Counted from the first letter of the stretch, positions 46,865 to 58,648 are shown. The stretch is 64,000 nt of DNA from Mesocentrotus franciscanus (GCA_037976565.1 CP137668.1:36861930-36925929), one strand, 5' to 3'. Program-made: numbers and translations. Notes: generated by a model not told the origin, from the letters alone.

Positions 46865-49859
46865 TTGTTTTTAATAGTCATCTTTTATGTATATATTCAG
46901 TATGCTTATTGTCCCATTTTTTTGTGTATGTATTTGTTGTTTGTCATCTTGTTAAATTGTATCTGGCTCTTACAGGTTCTACAAATGTGTATCCTTTGGT
47001 CTTCAGCACTGTTGAGATGATGTGGGAATGTTTGTAAATATATTTCTCTGTGTTATTTGTAATTGGTTATATCATGTTCCTTCATTATGTTTTCTCGAGG
47101 TCTAGCATTTTATTTGTCCATGATGTAAGAATGATGGTTGAATGTACCTGGATTGTAAGCAGATTTCTTTGAAGGATCTCAGTTTTTTCCGAATCAACCT
47201 TTGGATGACAATGAACTAAGTTTTGAGTACATTCTGCGTCAGTTGTTTTCTATGTTGTTATTCATGTTAAATTCTCCGAGCATTCATTGATGATCATCTT
47301 ACTTTGATTCCTACCCAAAAAAACATGAAACAACTGATGTGAATTCTGATTTGCTTTTGATGATAGAATGCTTGCTGATATTATACAACCTGATCCTCAA
47401 TGCATTCGTCACTCCAGAAGCATTTCCCTCTTTCATGTTTAAACAAATCTTATGCAGCAATGAACATTTTTTTTCTTCCTGATAATTCCCAGTGGAGACA
47501 GTATTTAGCTTGGTAATGCTCCAATCGTGCTTACTATCATGGGTGCAAAGGACCGCTCTTTTAATGTGCACCCTTAGTGTCTCCTGATCATCATCCGTTG
47601 CCATGGTAATGAGTCGTTTGGCAGTGCATCTCAACTACCACGTCACTTTCCCAAAACAACTGACATAACATCTTTATTTTATGAGGAGGAAAGGAATGAG
47701 CATGAAGCTGAAAGGAATATCAATACTGTTATCTACAAGAAGAAACTTTTCTTTTACTTTTTGAATACTTGAATAAAGGCAACATAACATTTTTAAAAGA
47801 AATTTCACAACCCAAGATAATACTTGATAGAAAAACAGAATGTTTCTCTATATATTAAAGCACAGGTTAACTACATAAACATATATTCAGTTACTTAATC
47901 ATTGCATTTCAGTGCTTTATCATTAAAATTCTTCTGCTATTCAACTTTTTCCAATTAGTGAAAATAATTGTGAAGAGACGGAGGTAGCTAATGTAAAAAT
48001 GACATAAATAAATATATGTGAATACTGAATAGCAATCTCTAAGACACTGCATTGCGAGGCAGGTATATGGTTGTTCATATGGGGAATCTCTGCAATGCAT
48101 TCCTCATATGTTTGCAGCTCTTACTCATAAAATGCACTCTGGAACTCATTAGTGTGAAACTAAAGAGTTGTATATTCTAGGGAGGCTGTGTGGACGGGTG
48201 CACATTACTTCTCGTGACGTCCTTCCTAGCATCCACCGTTCCATTCTTATGAGGATTTGCGATATGTAAAGCCTCTGGCACACACATCGATCGTCTCTCT
48301 GATATATTGGACCGTTGGTTTCCAAACCGTCCTGTTTCTCTGTCAAGGCAGAGAAAACATGATATTGCAACGCATCGCCAAAGGTTGTCAAGTTTGGACT
48401 CGGCCAAAATGTTAGTTGGATTATCTCGGTGTGAAGCGTGATAGTGCCCTCTTTTGTTGATTTGTCACCTATCTGTGGGTCTGGCGTCGAGGCGAGCATT
48501 CGTGCGCTCATCCTCTCTGCATATGATTGCCATGGATTTATGAAGATCGATAAATGGCAAAGCTATAGAATTTCAAAAGGGTTATTCCTCTGAAAAGAGG
48601 GGGGTAGGTTTTCTCTGGTTATTGCATTTCTGGCTGAATGTTATAATAGACAGGAGAGGTAATGATTTTAATTTGTAATAGAATGTTTTTCATTGCCATC
48701 TCCTATTCATACGATGGTACTATTTATAAGTGACTCAACCATTAGGTATGAGTAAAGTGCATGATGTGAAATGATTAATGTTCCAATGAGTTGAGGATTA
48801 TGTCCCCATATGATTGGATATTTGGAAAGTGTGGCTCCTAGGCTCGAATAGTGCCCCTTCTTAACTGTTTTAACATTTTAGCATGTTTATGAAAGTTTGT
48901 GGATTGTTGATCATTTTGTCTTAGACTGATTTTAAAAGATGTTTAAAAATTCTCTTAGAGTTTTCAAGAAAACTGATCGACACTTGGTAAAAAAAAATTG
49001 AAATTCAATTTAATTCATTTAAGTTTTCTATTCATACCTTGTGTTTAATAAATGCAATTTTTTTTCCCCTGGAATATAAGAAATTTGAAAGAAATTACAA
49101 GTGATTATCAGTATCCATATGTCTTTGCTTCCCATGATTTTGGGGCATTTACTATTTTAACATATAATTTCAAAAGTTGAGGATACCTTCAAAATATATG
49201 TTGGGCTAACTGGATTATGGTATATGCGGACTAGCCGGTACACTTCAATTAGTTAGGGGTTATGTTGCCAGTGTATACTCAAGACCCAAATCATCATCAC
49301 TTCTCTATACATGTAATAATACAGAAGTATAGTTGTGTCATTGGGCAGTTTAGTAGAATATTTTACCATTTGGATAACATGCAAGGACATACGATATCAC
49401 ATCAGCTTAATGTGTTCCTTTCAAGCAATCTATCGAACACCAAACGAGAGGTTGTAAAAGACTAAAGGTCTTATAACCCACTTTCATTTGAACTTGCACT
49501 GTCAATCCAGATCAGACATACATTTAGAGCACATGAGACAAGATGTCTTTGGCATGGTTTTACACCTGTTCTTAGGGTTCCTGCTAATTCATTGTCTAAA
49601 CTGTTATTCTTGTAGTGATACTATGTCCTAGAGTGTTAATCACCTGTTGAAGTGTCTAAAGTACTCAATGAAGCGATGACGATACATGCAATAACAGTCT
49701 CATGAGGTGTCCCCGATGATGATCGCGATAATAGGATTATCCTGGAACTGTTTCTCCGCAGTTAGCACATTTCAAGGTTAGCCCGTAGATGTTGCTCTTC
49801 GGTGGCATAGATTGTTATTGTTGATGAGCCATCGATTGGGTAACATGGTTAAACATTGC
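46865..49859. other. AT-rich noncoding stretch
   Basis: About 3 kb. The minus-strand frame at 48149-48511 (120 codons) overlaps another in a second frame. It lies in a less AT-rich patch but has no recognised domain or splice context. I see no defensible gene. Confidence 0.45.
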
Positions 49860-50100
49860 CCCTGGCTGCTTGCCCATGGAAATGATCAGTGGTGTCATTC
49901 ACACCTGGTTTCGCATCGCGCACGCGTAAGCCATCTCTTCCAATCCCATCACCCATGTCCTGTCCACCTGGGCGTTGACCTAGCTTTAAACCGGTTTGAA
50001 CCCATATTCCATCACCCGCGCTCCCCCCATCCCAGATTGGGCCTAATTGTCGGCGGCGCCTCCTCGTCTCGTCCCGTGCACAGCTGAATATCTACAATCT
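49860..50100. other. GC- and CpG-rich patch
   Basis: It contains CGCATCGCGCACGCG and CGGCGGCGCC words in an AT-rich setting and little repetition. A 91-codon + strand frame at 49812-50087 is His/Pro/Ser-rich and unconvincing. It could be an unmethylated regulatory patch or a fragment of a mobile element. Confidence 0.35.
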
Positions 50101-51386
50101 AGATAAATGTAAGAACCCAACAGAAAAAGAAGGAGGGAGAGCACACAGAGAGAGAGAGGGTGGAGGGGGTTCTTGGTTGGGTAGGGGAGGAAAGCAGGTG
50201 GCTGTTTGCCCGTTTCTTTGACCTTGATGGTTCCTCAAGTGTGAACTAGTACACTAACCTTGACAGAGTAAGTGAGAGATACTTTGTCCCTATTCATAAT
50301 TGATGATGAGAGGTGACCCATAACCTATGATCAGTAATACAGCTCATCTAGTTCTTTAGACAAACATAACACCGCTTCCTGGAAAATTATTGCAGTGGCA
50401 CCTCAATGAATTTCACCATTTTACCATCTGTGTCAGGCAATTAGTGATAGAGAACAAGAATACTGGAAATATATATATATAGATAGGTGAAATGGAGAAT
50501 GTAATAATTACATTTTTTGTACAAATTCACTCAATGCTAGGAATAATAAAGTCAAGAGGCTGGTTCTCTTTCTCTACTAAAAAGTATGCAGTGTTAAGAT
50601 TTATCTTTAAATGTTCATGTTCTAAATTCATATCTTATGCTGATTTGGAAATTACTCCAGTTTGTACATGTAGAGGAATACAACATGTTATCCACAAAAA
50701 TTTATCAGAAAGGTGAGAAAGCATATAAATCTACACTTTACACATCTTGTTTTGATGAAATATTCCTTTGTAAGGTTTTGTGTCTGTATATTTCACTATT
50801 CGTGTAAGCCTTTGCTTGATGATCTACATGGTTTAAAGTAACAGTAAGAGTAAACTCTGAGCTGCTTGGTAATGATCTTTGCCATCTTTACATAAAATGT
50901 TCAACCTTTATATTTTTGAGCTCCTTTGCCTCCTAATACTCATCAATAAAAGAAGTGAAAATAGTCTGCATTATATCGGGGGATTTCGCCCCAACAACTT
51001 TCCAACCTTCGTTCCTTTTCACCCTATTATCCATGTTCACTAATTTTTCCCCTTACCTAATTTCATACCTTACTGTTTTTTCTTTTTCATTTTGATGATT
51101 CACTCCTACCTTCACCTTGCATCCCCGTCAATTGAGCTCGGCGAAAGTGTCGACTAATAGCAAATTATTTGCCAATGACCTGACACCTATCCTTGGCTGT
51201 GTCATAGCATGACCCAACAAATGCATCCGATGGTTAACGTCTAAATTGAGTTGACATGGCCCTGACCAATGACAGGCTGGTGCCAATATTTACTTTGTCA
51301 GAAATATCAGCAGTAAAACTCGATAATTTAAGAGGAGGTATTATTTTATAGTCATCTGCCTTTTTTTGGTGTCCTTGTGTAATTTT
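50101..51386. other. Noncoding stretch with a low-repeat patch
   Basis: A purine-rich run lies at 50130-50200. The patch 51115-51315 has balanced composition and several TGACCT/TGACCC/TGACAG words, which might be regulatory. I see no gene. Confidence 0.45.
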
Positions 51387-51486
51387 GTCTGCTAAGAGAA
51401 AGAAAGGCATCAATGTACATTGTATGTGTTAAAAGGTGTTAAAATATACATATGATTTAACACCCTTCTGGCTCTCAACAGACTAA
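51387..51486. repeat. CCAGAAGG hairpin repeat, copy 12, enlarged loop
   Basis: Bounded by GTCTGCTAAGAGAAAGAAAG and ACCCTTCTGGCTCTCAACAG. The spacer is about 45 bases instead of the usual 10-25. It contains a partial inner repeat of AGGTGTTAAAATA, so the loop seems to have grown by local duplication. Confidence 0.7.
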
Positions 51487-51980
51487 TTATTCTTACCATG
51501 ATTCTGGCTACATGCATATTGGATGATGTTGTGTGTGTGAATGATTAATTAATGAGATATAGAGTACTCATTTATTTGTCCCATTAGATAACTTGATTGA
51601 TGCATATATAATTGTTCATTTTTACATTTGTTTCATTTCTAAGTACATTAAAGGATTAATGAACACAAATTGACATTGAAGATACCAAATTACTGAGTAT
51701 TATAGCATGTGCACAATCTAGCCTGTCAATCATCTTCATAAACTTCCGATAAAAAATGGCATGTTGTCAATTTTCCCTCGCATGTAATCAGAAATGTGTG
51801 TGATGTTAGGAGCTTTGACTTGCCTTATTTTGGTTGTATGACATATATTCCTATAGCAATTGCTTTATGGTCAAAATCCTATACTTAGTGAATTTCTAAC
51901 TTCAATCCTGGACCTCTAACTAAACCTACCCTTAACCTTAACTCGAAATCAAATCCAATACCCTATTGCAACTTTGCAAT
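51487..51980. other. AT-rich noncoding stretch
   Basis: The last 70 bases (51910-51950) contain degenerate CTAAC/CTTAAC words that lead into the telomere-like block. I see no gene. Confidence 0.5.
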
Positions 51981-52026
51981 CCTAACTCTAACCCTAACTC
52001 TAACCCTAACTGTAACCCTAAACCTC
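51981..52026. repeat. Interstitial telomere-like block
   Basis: Seven tandem hexamers alternate CTAACT and CTAACC, then GTAACC and CTAAACC. This is the C-strand of TTAGGG-type telomere repeat with regular substitutions. Looser CTAAC words extend upstream to about 51910. Confidence 0.85.
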
Positions 52027-52041
52027 AACAAATAAAAGATC

Positions 52042-52191
52042 AGGGACCCATTTCACAAAGCCTTTTTTCAATGACAAATGACAAAAATCAGTGACAAATC
52101 TGCTGATAACCAATCAGAAGCAAGGATTTCAGTAGCTTATAACAAAAACTGTCATTTGTCACTGATGACAAGTTTTGTGAAACAGGTCCCA
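52042..52191. mobile_element. GGGACC-ended MITE, copy 2 of the GGGCCC family
   Basis: The ends AGGGACCCATTTCACAAA and TTTTGTGAAACAGGTCCC are inverted repeats, with CAATGACAAATGACA near the left and TGTCATTTGTC near the right forming a second paired level. It shares the interior words CCAATCA and GTAGCTTATAA with 25948-26090. It starts about 15 bases after the telomere-like block. Confidence 0.8.
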
Positions 52192-53599
52192 GATTAATTA
52201 TCGCTGGAGCATACATTTGATCACCCATCTTTCAACCCAATGTTTATTTTCAATATTGAATTATTAAGGTCGTTTTAAAGCCCCTCTGCACTACTTGCTC
52301 CCTCTCTATACAAAAAAATGCCTAAGCGGTGCCTGTTGGTCCCCCATGATCATCTTTTTCTTATGTTAATTGAGAGCTGAGGTGATGAGATAACCACCTG
52401 ACAGTGACCAGCAGGGTGGTCTAATCCCTCCTGGCCAAACTAGTGCAGACGGGCTTTGAGAGAATTCCTCCTCTAGTGCCTCCCAGTAATTTAATCTCCA
52501 TGCAGATCAATTAATCCACATATAAATTGATCATCTTCATCTTATCCCTTTTTAACCAATCAAATACATTTGATTTGGTATATACCACACATTCCCAATG
52601 TTTCCAGGCCATCTTATCTTAGGCTTAACATTCAAAGGGTTTAATGATGTTTTTTTCTTGTTTATATGCAAACACACCTGCCTATAATACTCAAGGATAT
52701 TTCATGGGCTGCCCAAGAAGTTTGCGGAAGCTTTGTATCGCCCAAAGAATTGTCTGCCATACCTTTTCACCTGGACAAAATGAAAAACAGTCGCCCAATC
52801 TCATCTGATATCCTCTATAGAGCACCTTCTTTATATTCCCTTCAATGCCATCAGTTTCATTCAAGATGATTATTCTGTATTTTGTCAAAGGGCTCAAAGA
52901 CCAGAACAAAAGCTTAAACAAACTTCATTTAAGAACCCCAACCAGTGTGATATTTGTACACTTATGATATTTATATACTTCTAAGTGGATCGATAGCTGA
53001 TATATTTGTGTAATGATATCTAATATACAATATCAAACTGCAGCAAGGGTTTGCAATTTAAAGATGCCATAGTCGGCGCAATATCAAATATCAGTTTGGT
53101 GTTGAGCAAAGAGAGAAAAGGATATATTACTAGTAAAACAATGTTGCCTCTTACTTTGTCGGTCTTAGAAATACATATTCTGAATTTGCCATCATTTTTT
53201 TAAAAGAATATTTACCTAGTGTTAGAAAAAAATGGAAATTCAGAGTGCTCTGCCTTAAACTGATATGTAATGTGCAAATAGGAAGAGAAACATATGATCT
53301 TCTACCAGCCCTTGTACTGCGAAGGAGGATGAATGTTCAATTTAATGAGAAATCTGATAACTTTGTTTGATAAAGCTCTCAATACAAATGTTAGTTTAGT
53401 CTATTGATAGATATGCAATATTGGCAAGTGTTATTAGGCCTCCCACTTCTGAACTACATAAAGTTACAATTAGAAGAGGACAACAAAAGGAAAAAACAAA
53501 GAAGAAAGAAAGAAATGCAACATCAGCTGTTTGAAGCCAGAAGTGGCCGCCCATCTTGCTCTCAGGTGATGATACATCTCAGGGGATGATACATCAATA
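52192..53599. other. AT-rich noncoding stretch
   Basis: Opposing frames at 52666-52921 and the basic frame at 53404-53589 have no recognised domain. The latter directly precedes a LINE-like tail and might be worn LINE sequence, but I cannot show it. Confidence 0.45.
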
Positions 53600-53714
53600 T
53601 GTTTGTAAATTTTGTATTTATGTTGTAGGGCCTCCATGGAAAACAGTATTTAACTACTGATGGAGCCACCCTACTAAAACAAGACTAATAAATAAAATTA
53701 ATAAATAAATAAAT
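53600..53714 (+). mobile_element. LINE-like 3' end, truncated
   Basis: GGGCCTCCATGGAAAACAG, then GATGGAGCCACCCTACTAAA, then an (AATA)n tail. A glycine/alanine-like GGGCC...GGAGCCACCCT module followed by (TAAA)n is the usual 3' end of several non-LTR retrotransposon groups in invertebrates. The reverse transcriptase part is not recognisable upstream, so it is a 5'-truncated copy on the + strand. Confidence 0.5.
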
Positions 53715-54451
53715 ATCTTCTTGATCTGTCTCTTTTGTGAGACCCCGCTGATTATAGTTTACTTTTTTCTGTCTCTTTTTTTTTCTCCATGAAAATTAAT
53801 TTATAATCCATGCACAAAATATGCATACTTTTGTTATCAAATTTGTTCTCTGGATGTTTCTGCGTATGTACAAAACATCAGTTTAAAGTAATATTCATAA
53901 TATCAGAGCAAAATGGGGGCACTCTTCAGCAGTGACCTTGCGGCTGTCTCTGCGTCTGCTAATTTGTTCATTCTTTGATTCAACAGCAACAAACATTTTT
54001 TTTTGTAGTTGTTACTATTCATTAAAGTTTATGATGACTCACAAATTTTAGTGAGTGAAATGCTGTCCTAGGCATAAGTGGGATTAACAAAGTGTGAACC
54101 TTGTAATTAAACAGATGACCTGGAAGTACGAGACTGAAGAGATCAAGGATGAATTCTCTACGTTTTCCTTTTCTGTTGCCTTCCCGTTCATACATCATTG
54201 CTTATACCAGTGTCACTTCCTGTCTTTTCCCAAAAGCTATGGAATGAAACACTATTATGAAATTATGAAATCTGATTCAAAATCAAAAACAAAACAAAAA
54301 CAAAAACAAAGAAAAGGAGATACTATAGCTATTAAGTGGCTACTTTTCACATGTAGGACAAAATTATATTTCGTTGGTGGGTCCTTTGCCTGAGTCTTTA
54401 CTGGCTTTCTTTTGTTGTCTATTATTGGGGCAAAATATCTTCTACATTTGA
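53715..54451. other. AT-rich noncoding stretch
   Basis: An (AAAAC)n run lies at 54290-54310. An acceptor-like TTAAACAG before 54113 opens a short frame starting MTWKYETEEIKDEF, too short to support. I see no gene. Confidence 0.45.
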
Positions 54452-54557
54452 GTTGTACTAATATTAAGATATAACAGTCTTTGCAATTTAAAATATTTGA
54501 AGTAGTTGTACTAATATTAAGATATAACAGTCTTTGCAATTTAAAATATTTGAAGTA
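54452..54557 (+). repeat. Perfect 53-bp tandem duplication
   Basis: 54452-54504 and 54505-54557 are identical 53-base units starting GTTGTACTAATATTAAGATA and ending ATATTTGAAGTA. Complete identity implies a very recent event or an assembly artefact. Confidence 0.95.
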
Positions 54558-55277
54558 ATTTTCTTCTTCATGATATAAGGCCTATATACATCAACATTAG
54601 TTGCTTGTGAAATAACATGTTTCTATATTTGCATTTTATAATTAAAAAGGAATGTGGGAAATACAATTTTCATCAATCAATTAAAAATTAACAACATTCA
54701 TGGAAGTTTTTCCGCCAACTTTTTCCCTCGTGTAAACTTCCCCCCAACAGAGCTGTACTAATCTTGACTATAAGTGGGCATATTACATTTAGGTGAATTT
54801 GCTAATTGCAAGCACATTTCAGGGTCATCAGAGCCTCTTTTTTCAACAGATGACCCGACGTTGTACTTTCGTCAAAAGGTATATCACGCACCTTTTTTTG
54901 TTTCCCATGGCTTTTATTTGCATAGCTGTGGTCTGACGAACAATGTGAGACAGGGAGAAGAATAGGGGGCAGGAGATTTCCGAACAATCGTGTGAACAGC
55001 TCTGTACTAGCCCGCAAGTATGAGAAGGAGACAATAACTGTGTTTCTTCAAATTTTGTGCAGCAGTGAAAATACACAATCATTCCATGTATGTGCTCTTT
55101 GTTTCCTTAAATGATAATATATTTGAGGTTTATAGTCCAATAATATGACGGTTGGCTTACTTCTGGTTTTATCGGTTTGTGGGTAAAAAGATCGCTTTCC
55201 CATCTTTTCACTTTCTTTCTTCCTTCCTACATTAGTGATGTTATTCCTCCACTTTGGATTTCAGATCAAAATGTTCA
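54558..55277. other. AT-rich noncoding stretch
   Basis: Overlapping opposite frames at 54774-55082 without motifs. I see no gene. Confidence 0.5.
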
Positions 55278-55430
55278 AATAAAAATAATAATAATATTCT
55301 GCATTTAAATAGCGCTAATCAACGACATATCATTTCCCGGTCATCGGATTTAGGCTTGCCCGCACACAATATATGCACATTCTCCACTCTCTGGGGAGCA
55401 TTCCAACCATAACACCTCTACATGTGCATT
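55278..55430 (-). mobile_element. SINE-like fragment on the minus strand
   Basis: Read on the minus strand it ends AGCGCTATTTAAATGCAGAA followed by (TATTAT)n, with GGAATGCTCCCCAGAGAGTG near its start. The AGCGC...(ATT)n tail is typical of invertebrate SINEs. No tRNA-like box A/B head is clear, so it is probably 5'-truncated. Confidence 0.6.
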
Positions 55431-55447
55431 GACTATTCATAAAAGAA

Positions 55448-55553
55448 TAAGAGTTGAGGCCTTCTGGCTCTTAAAAGCCTACACAATAATAGGGCACATA
55501 AACACATACATGTATACTACATATAGTTTTTTCCTTCTGGCTCCCAGCAGACA
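55448..55553. repeat. Two right arms of the CCAGAAGG hairpin family
   Basis: GAGTTGAGGCCTTCTGGCTC at 55451-55470 and TTTTTCCTTCTGGCTCCCAG at 55529-55548, both in the same orientation and the second followed by CAGAC. These may be the remains of two copies or one rearranged copy. Confidence 0.5.
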
Positions 55554-57344
55554 ATGTCAGATTATATACATACAGTTACGGGGAGGGGTAGGAGAGACAC
55601 TGTTGTTTTTTAAGCTTTGGGATATGATGGTGGTTAAAACCCATCCTTGCCTGCATCTTGTTCTGCTCCCTGATCGGCAACATCCGATACAGTTGTGGGA
55701 CAGGTGATGCCAGCCATCCTACCCCGGGATGCACGTGGCCGGTTCGGGGATGACGTTGCCATGGCGATAGAGTCGGCTTATCCATGCCAAAGTGGGCCCC
55801 CACTCCAGAGCTGTCTGCTTCTATATCACAGACTATCTTGCTATGGTGTATGATTTGATGTTCATGAATTGCTTCGCTCTCTAGGTCTTTCTTTCCCTTC
55901 TTACTTTTATCTCTTCTATTGCCTTTTCCATATTGTTGTTCTACCGTCATTTCCATTTGTCTGTTCATTATTACCTATGAATCTGTATATCCTCTTTTAT
56001 TTGTAATATTTGGTTTGCTAGCTATTGAAAGTCACCTTTTACAATCTTGTACAATATCAAGTGAACATGCTAGAGACATTTCACTGGAATATTGATGACC
56101 TCATGCAGTCCAAATCCCTTGCACTTCTTGCTTTTCTATCATTGTCCATGATGCAGCTATACCTTTAAGATTTTAAAGTTATTTTGCCTCGTAATAAACC
56201 TTCATCACTCCTCCACTTCTTTTCCTGTTGAATATAGATTTAGGGGCACTATTCCTACGTGCCACTTATCGTGCACTTTGGGATGTCTGCCTAGCTATAG
56301 TCACACAAAACAAATGTTTTCTTAATGGGTGAGATGTTTTTTTTCCCCTCTCCTTCCCGAAGATTACGTGATGTAGGCACATACAGATAGATAGAGAACT
56401 TGACAAACATACGTTCTGGTTCGTTTTCTTTGTGATTGTTACAAACTTATAAATGATTTCCAAGAATTGGTATTACTCTTTCTTACACAGTGAAATGTGT
56501 ATATTAAGACTGTGTAAGGGAAACAAGGGAGGTGATCTTTAAAAGCGGGTGGTTTTTATGCAAAGGTTCCTTTGATAGTTGGCTCAGCAAGAAACTGTTC
56601 TCAAGAAAATTAAAATAAAGTTATTGTAGTCGGGTGGTCTTACTATTCAGTTCCTAGACATGCATTATAAATATAGTGTTTCTGTAACATGATCCTGTCT
56701 TGCCCAAAATGTCTATATCATTAATATAGGCAATTCTTATGCTAGAATTTTGTGCAAATGTGCAGATTTTAAACCCAACAAGGAAGTATCCTATTCTTAG
56801 AGCTCATACTTATTTTTTCTTACAAGTGTGAATGCTGTAATATTCATAGTTCCATGAAGGAAGCAGCAAAAGAAATGTAGTTTGAAAACAACATGAGTTT
56901 TGAAAGAGAACATTCTACTGTAGGTCATTCACGCGCCTCAGAGAATACCGTCCCTCTTCCAAGAGGGAATATGTTTTGAATAATGTGCTCTCCACATTGC
57001 TCGCAGCGGAATACCCTCTGCCACATGCATTTCACAGCGGGGATCGAATATTAGAATATGCAGAGGGCTTTTACAATACCCCCACCCAGTCTCTGCCCTT
57101 CTCTTACTCATATTTCATTCATCTTCTCCGTCTTTTGAGAAGGTAATCTTGTAGCCCTGGGACAAGGAATAATATTGGAGTCTGATACTTTACGAAAGAT
57201 CTTCAGGTTTAATTTTATGTTATCCAATGACTATATGAAAAGATCCCAAGTTTTTCTGTTACTTTGTTGGACAGTGCAGCTGTAGCATAGACTTGCATGG
57301 GCTATAGATAGAGTCATCATGCTGATAATGAGTAAAAACTTTTT
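55554..57344. other. Noncoding stretch with GC-richer patches
   Basis: The minus-strand frame 55576-55968 (130 codons) crosses a GC-richer patch at 55680-55820 but has no recognised domain and overlaps a + strand frame. 56930-57070 is again GC-richer. I see no defensible gene. Confidence 0.45.
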
Positions 57345-57369
57345 TTTGGGGGGGGGGAGGAGGGGGGTA
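57345..57369. repeat. T-run, G-run pair
   Basis: T7, G11, A, GG, A, G6. Unstable homopolymer junction like the one at 4846-4885. Confidence 0.7.
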
Positions 57370-58270
57370 GTTTTTAGCAAACAGTTGAGACATGTCATGG
57401 AGTATACTCCTATCAGTTTAGTGGGTTGAGATGACATTCTAACAAAACTGCAAATCAGCAACAGAAGATGAAAATAGAAAATACTTGTTTTTAGCCATTT
57501 CAGCAATGTTAACAGGAGGGAAAGTGCTACAACACCTTGCCCAATCAAGTGTTATAAGATTAATCTGCCTGTGAGAGGCAGAAGGGACATAATTTGTAGT
57601 CGCACCTCTCTTCGTCATCCTTCTCCCAATTTTATTCCTGATGATTGGCTGTGACCTCTCAAGTGCACACTATGCATAAGTTAAGATGTGCAAACCATGA
57701 ACAGTTTGGATTTTAAAGAGAGAGAGACAGGGAGGCCTAATGGCACCTGGCCTTCAGAATGTGAGTGTAGTCTTACAGCGCCACCGTGACATGACTGCAT
57801 TTTTACCAATCTATAAATATCCTCACGCCCGTGAGGATGGCGGAACATAGAGATGTTTGCAGAGCAGGTACATAGAAGAAATGCACTGTATTTGTTGTTC
57901 TGATTGAGAAAGACATTTGAAGAATTGGAAGATAGATGAGTACTTTGCTCTGTTGTGATAATAATGTTGTTTAAGAGGATGGGGTTCTGTAACCCACCCT
58001 CTTTCTACATCCTTTCCTCTCTATTTCTCTACTTTTGCATCTCATTAATTATGTCTCCCTTTGTTCTCTTAACCCCTCTATATATCTCTCTCTTTACTTC
58101 CACTTTCTATTAATTAGGATGTAATTTGATTATTCTGTCATTATTCAAAACCTTGGTGATTTGATCGCGTGTTGTTCATGGGCATAACAAATTGAATGAT
58201 AGAGACTTTCACATTGCACTAATCAAACAAATGGTAAACTTTTCATCCATAAGCAAAGCATGAAATGGCA
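57370..58270. other. Noncoding stretch with two small hairpins
   Basis: A partial left arm of the CCAGAAGG family (GTGAGAGGCAGAAGGGACAT) lies at about 57569-57592. ATCCTCACG/CGTGAGGAT forms a perfect 9-bp stem with a two-base loop at 57819-57838. C/T-rich DNA follows at 57995-58110. I see no gene. Confidence 0.5.
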
Positions 58271-58483
58271 AGAAACTATACTAGGATTTGTCCATGTTTA
58301 TAGTGAATTTTTTTCTTCATAGTATCTTTCATGTAGTTTTATGTAGAGCATTTCAAGTTATTTTTAGAGATGTATGCACTATTAAAGTCTCAACAGTGGC
58401 AAGCAAGATAAGTAGATCTTCATCTAAGAATTATGTGGGGTTGTTTGTGACAGTGAATGGAACTACATGTATCTTGGATATAG

Positions 58484-58648
58484 AAGCCTCTGCTTCCTAG
58501 TACCCCTGACGATATCTTCAAGTTTGCGGTCGAGGGGAACAAATTGGGAACATTAGGCTACAAAACAGGAAACTACAACGTGTCCAGTTTTTTGACCGAG
58601 GATGGGATGAGCATGGAAATAAAGATAAGCACAAAGAGTACCAAGTGA
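58484..58648 (+). CDS. Weak exon-like frame, unknown
   Basis: An acceptor-like TCTGCTTCCTAG ends at 58500. The frame then reads TPDDIFKFAVEGNKLGTLGY and continues for 48 codons to TGA at 58646. Composition is balanced (Gly, Lys, Thr, Asn, Glu), unlike the low-complexity frames elsewhere. The frame just upstream (58288-58500) ends VNGTTCILDIEASAS, faintly like the region around a retropepsin active site but without the DTG. A decayed retroelement is one reading; chance is another. No family is recognised. Confidence 0.15.
   Translation, partial: KPLLPSTPDDIFKFAVEGNKLGTLGYKTGNYNVSSFLTEDGMSMEIKISTKSTK

Noticed and set aside
46819..47037. Two-exon micro-gene (MSLPLLHLPWITQ joined over a 118-bp intron)
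   Set aside because: The joined product ends after a few codons in most phases and has no known counterpart; a recursive splice site or chance is simpler.
48149..48511. 120-codon minus-strand frame with balanced composition
   Set aside because: A second overlapping frame is equally open, no family is recognised, and there is no clear splice site or initiation context.
55576..55968. 130-codon minus-strand frame
   Set aside because: Overlaps a + strand frame in a GC-richer patch, with no domain or motif to support it.
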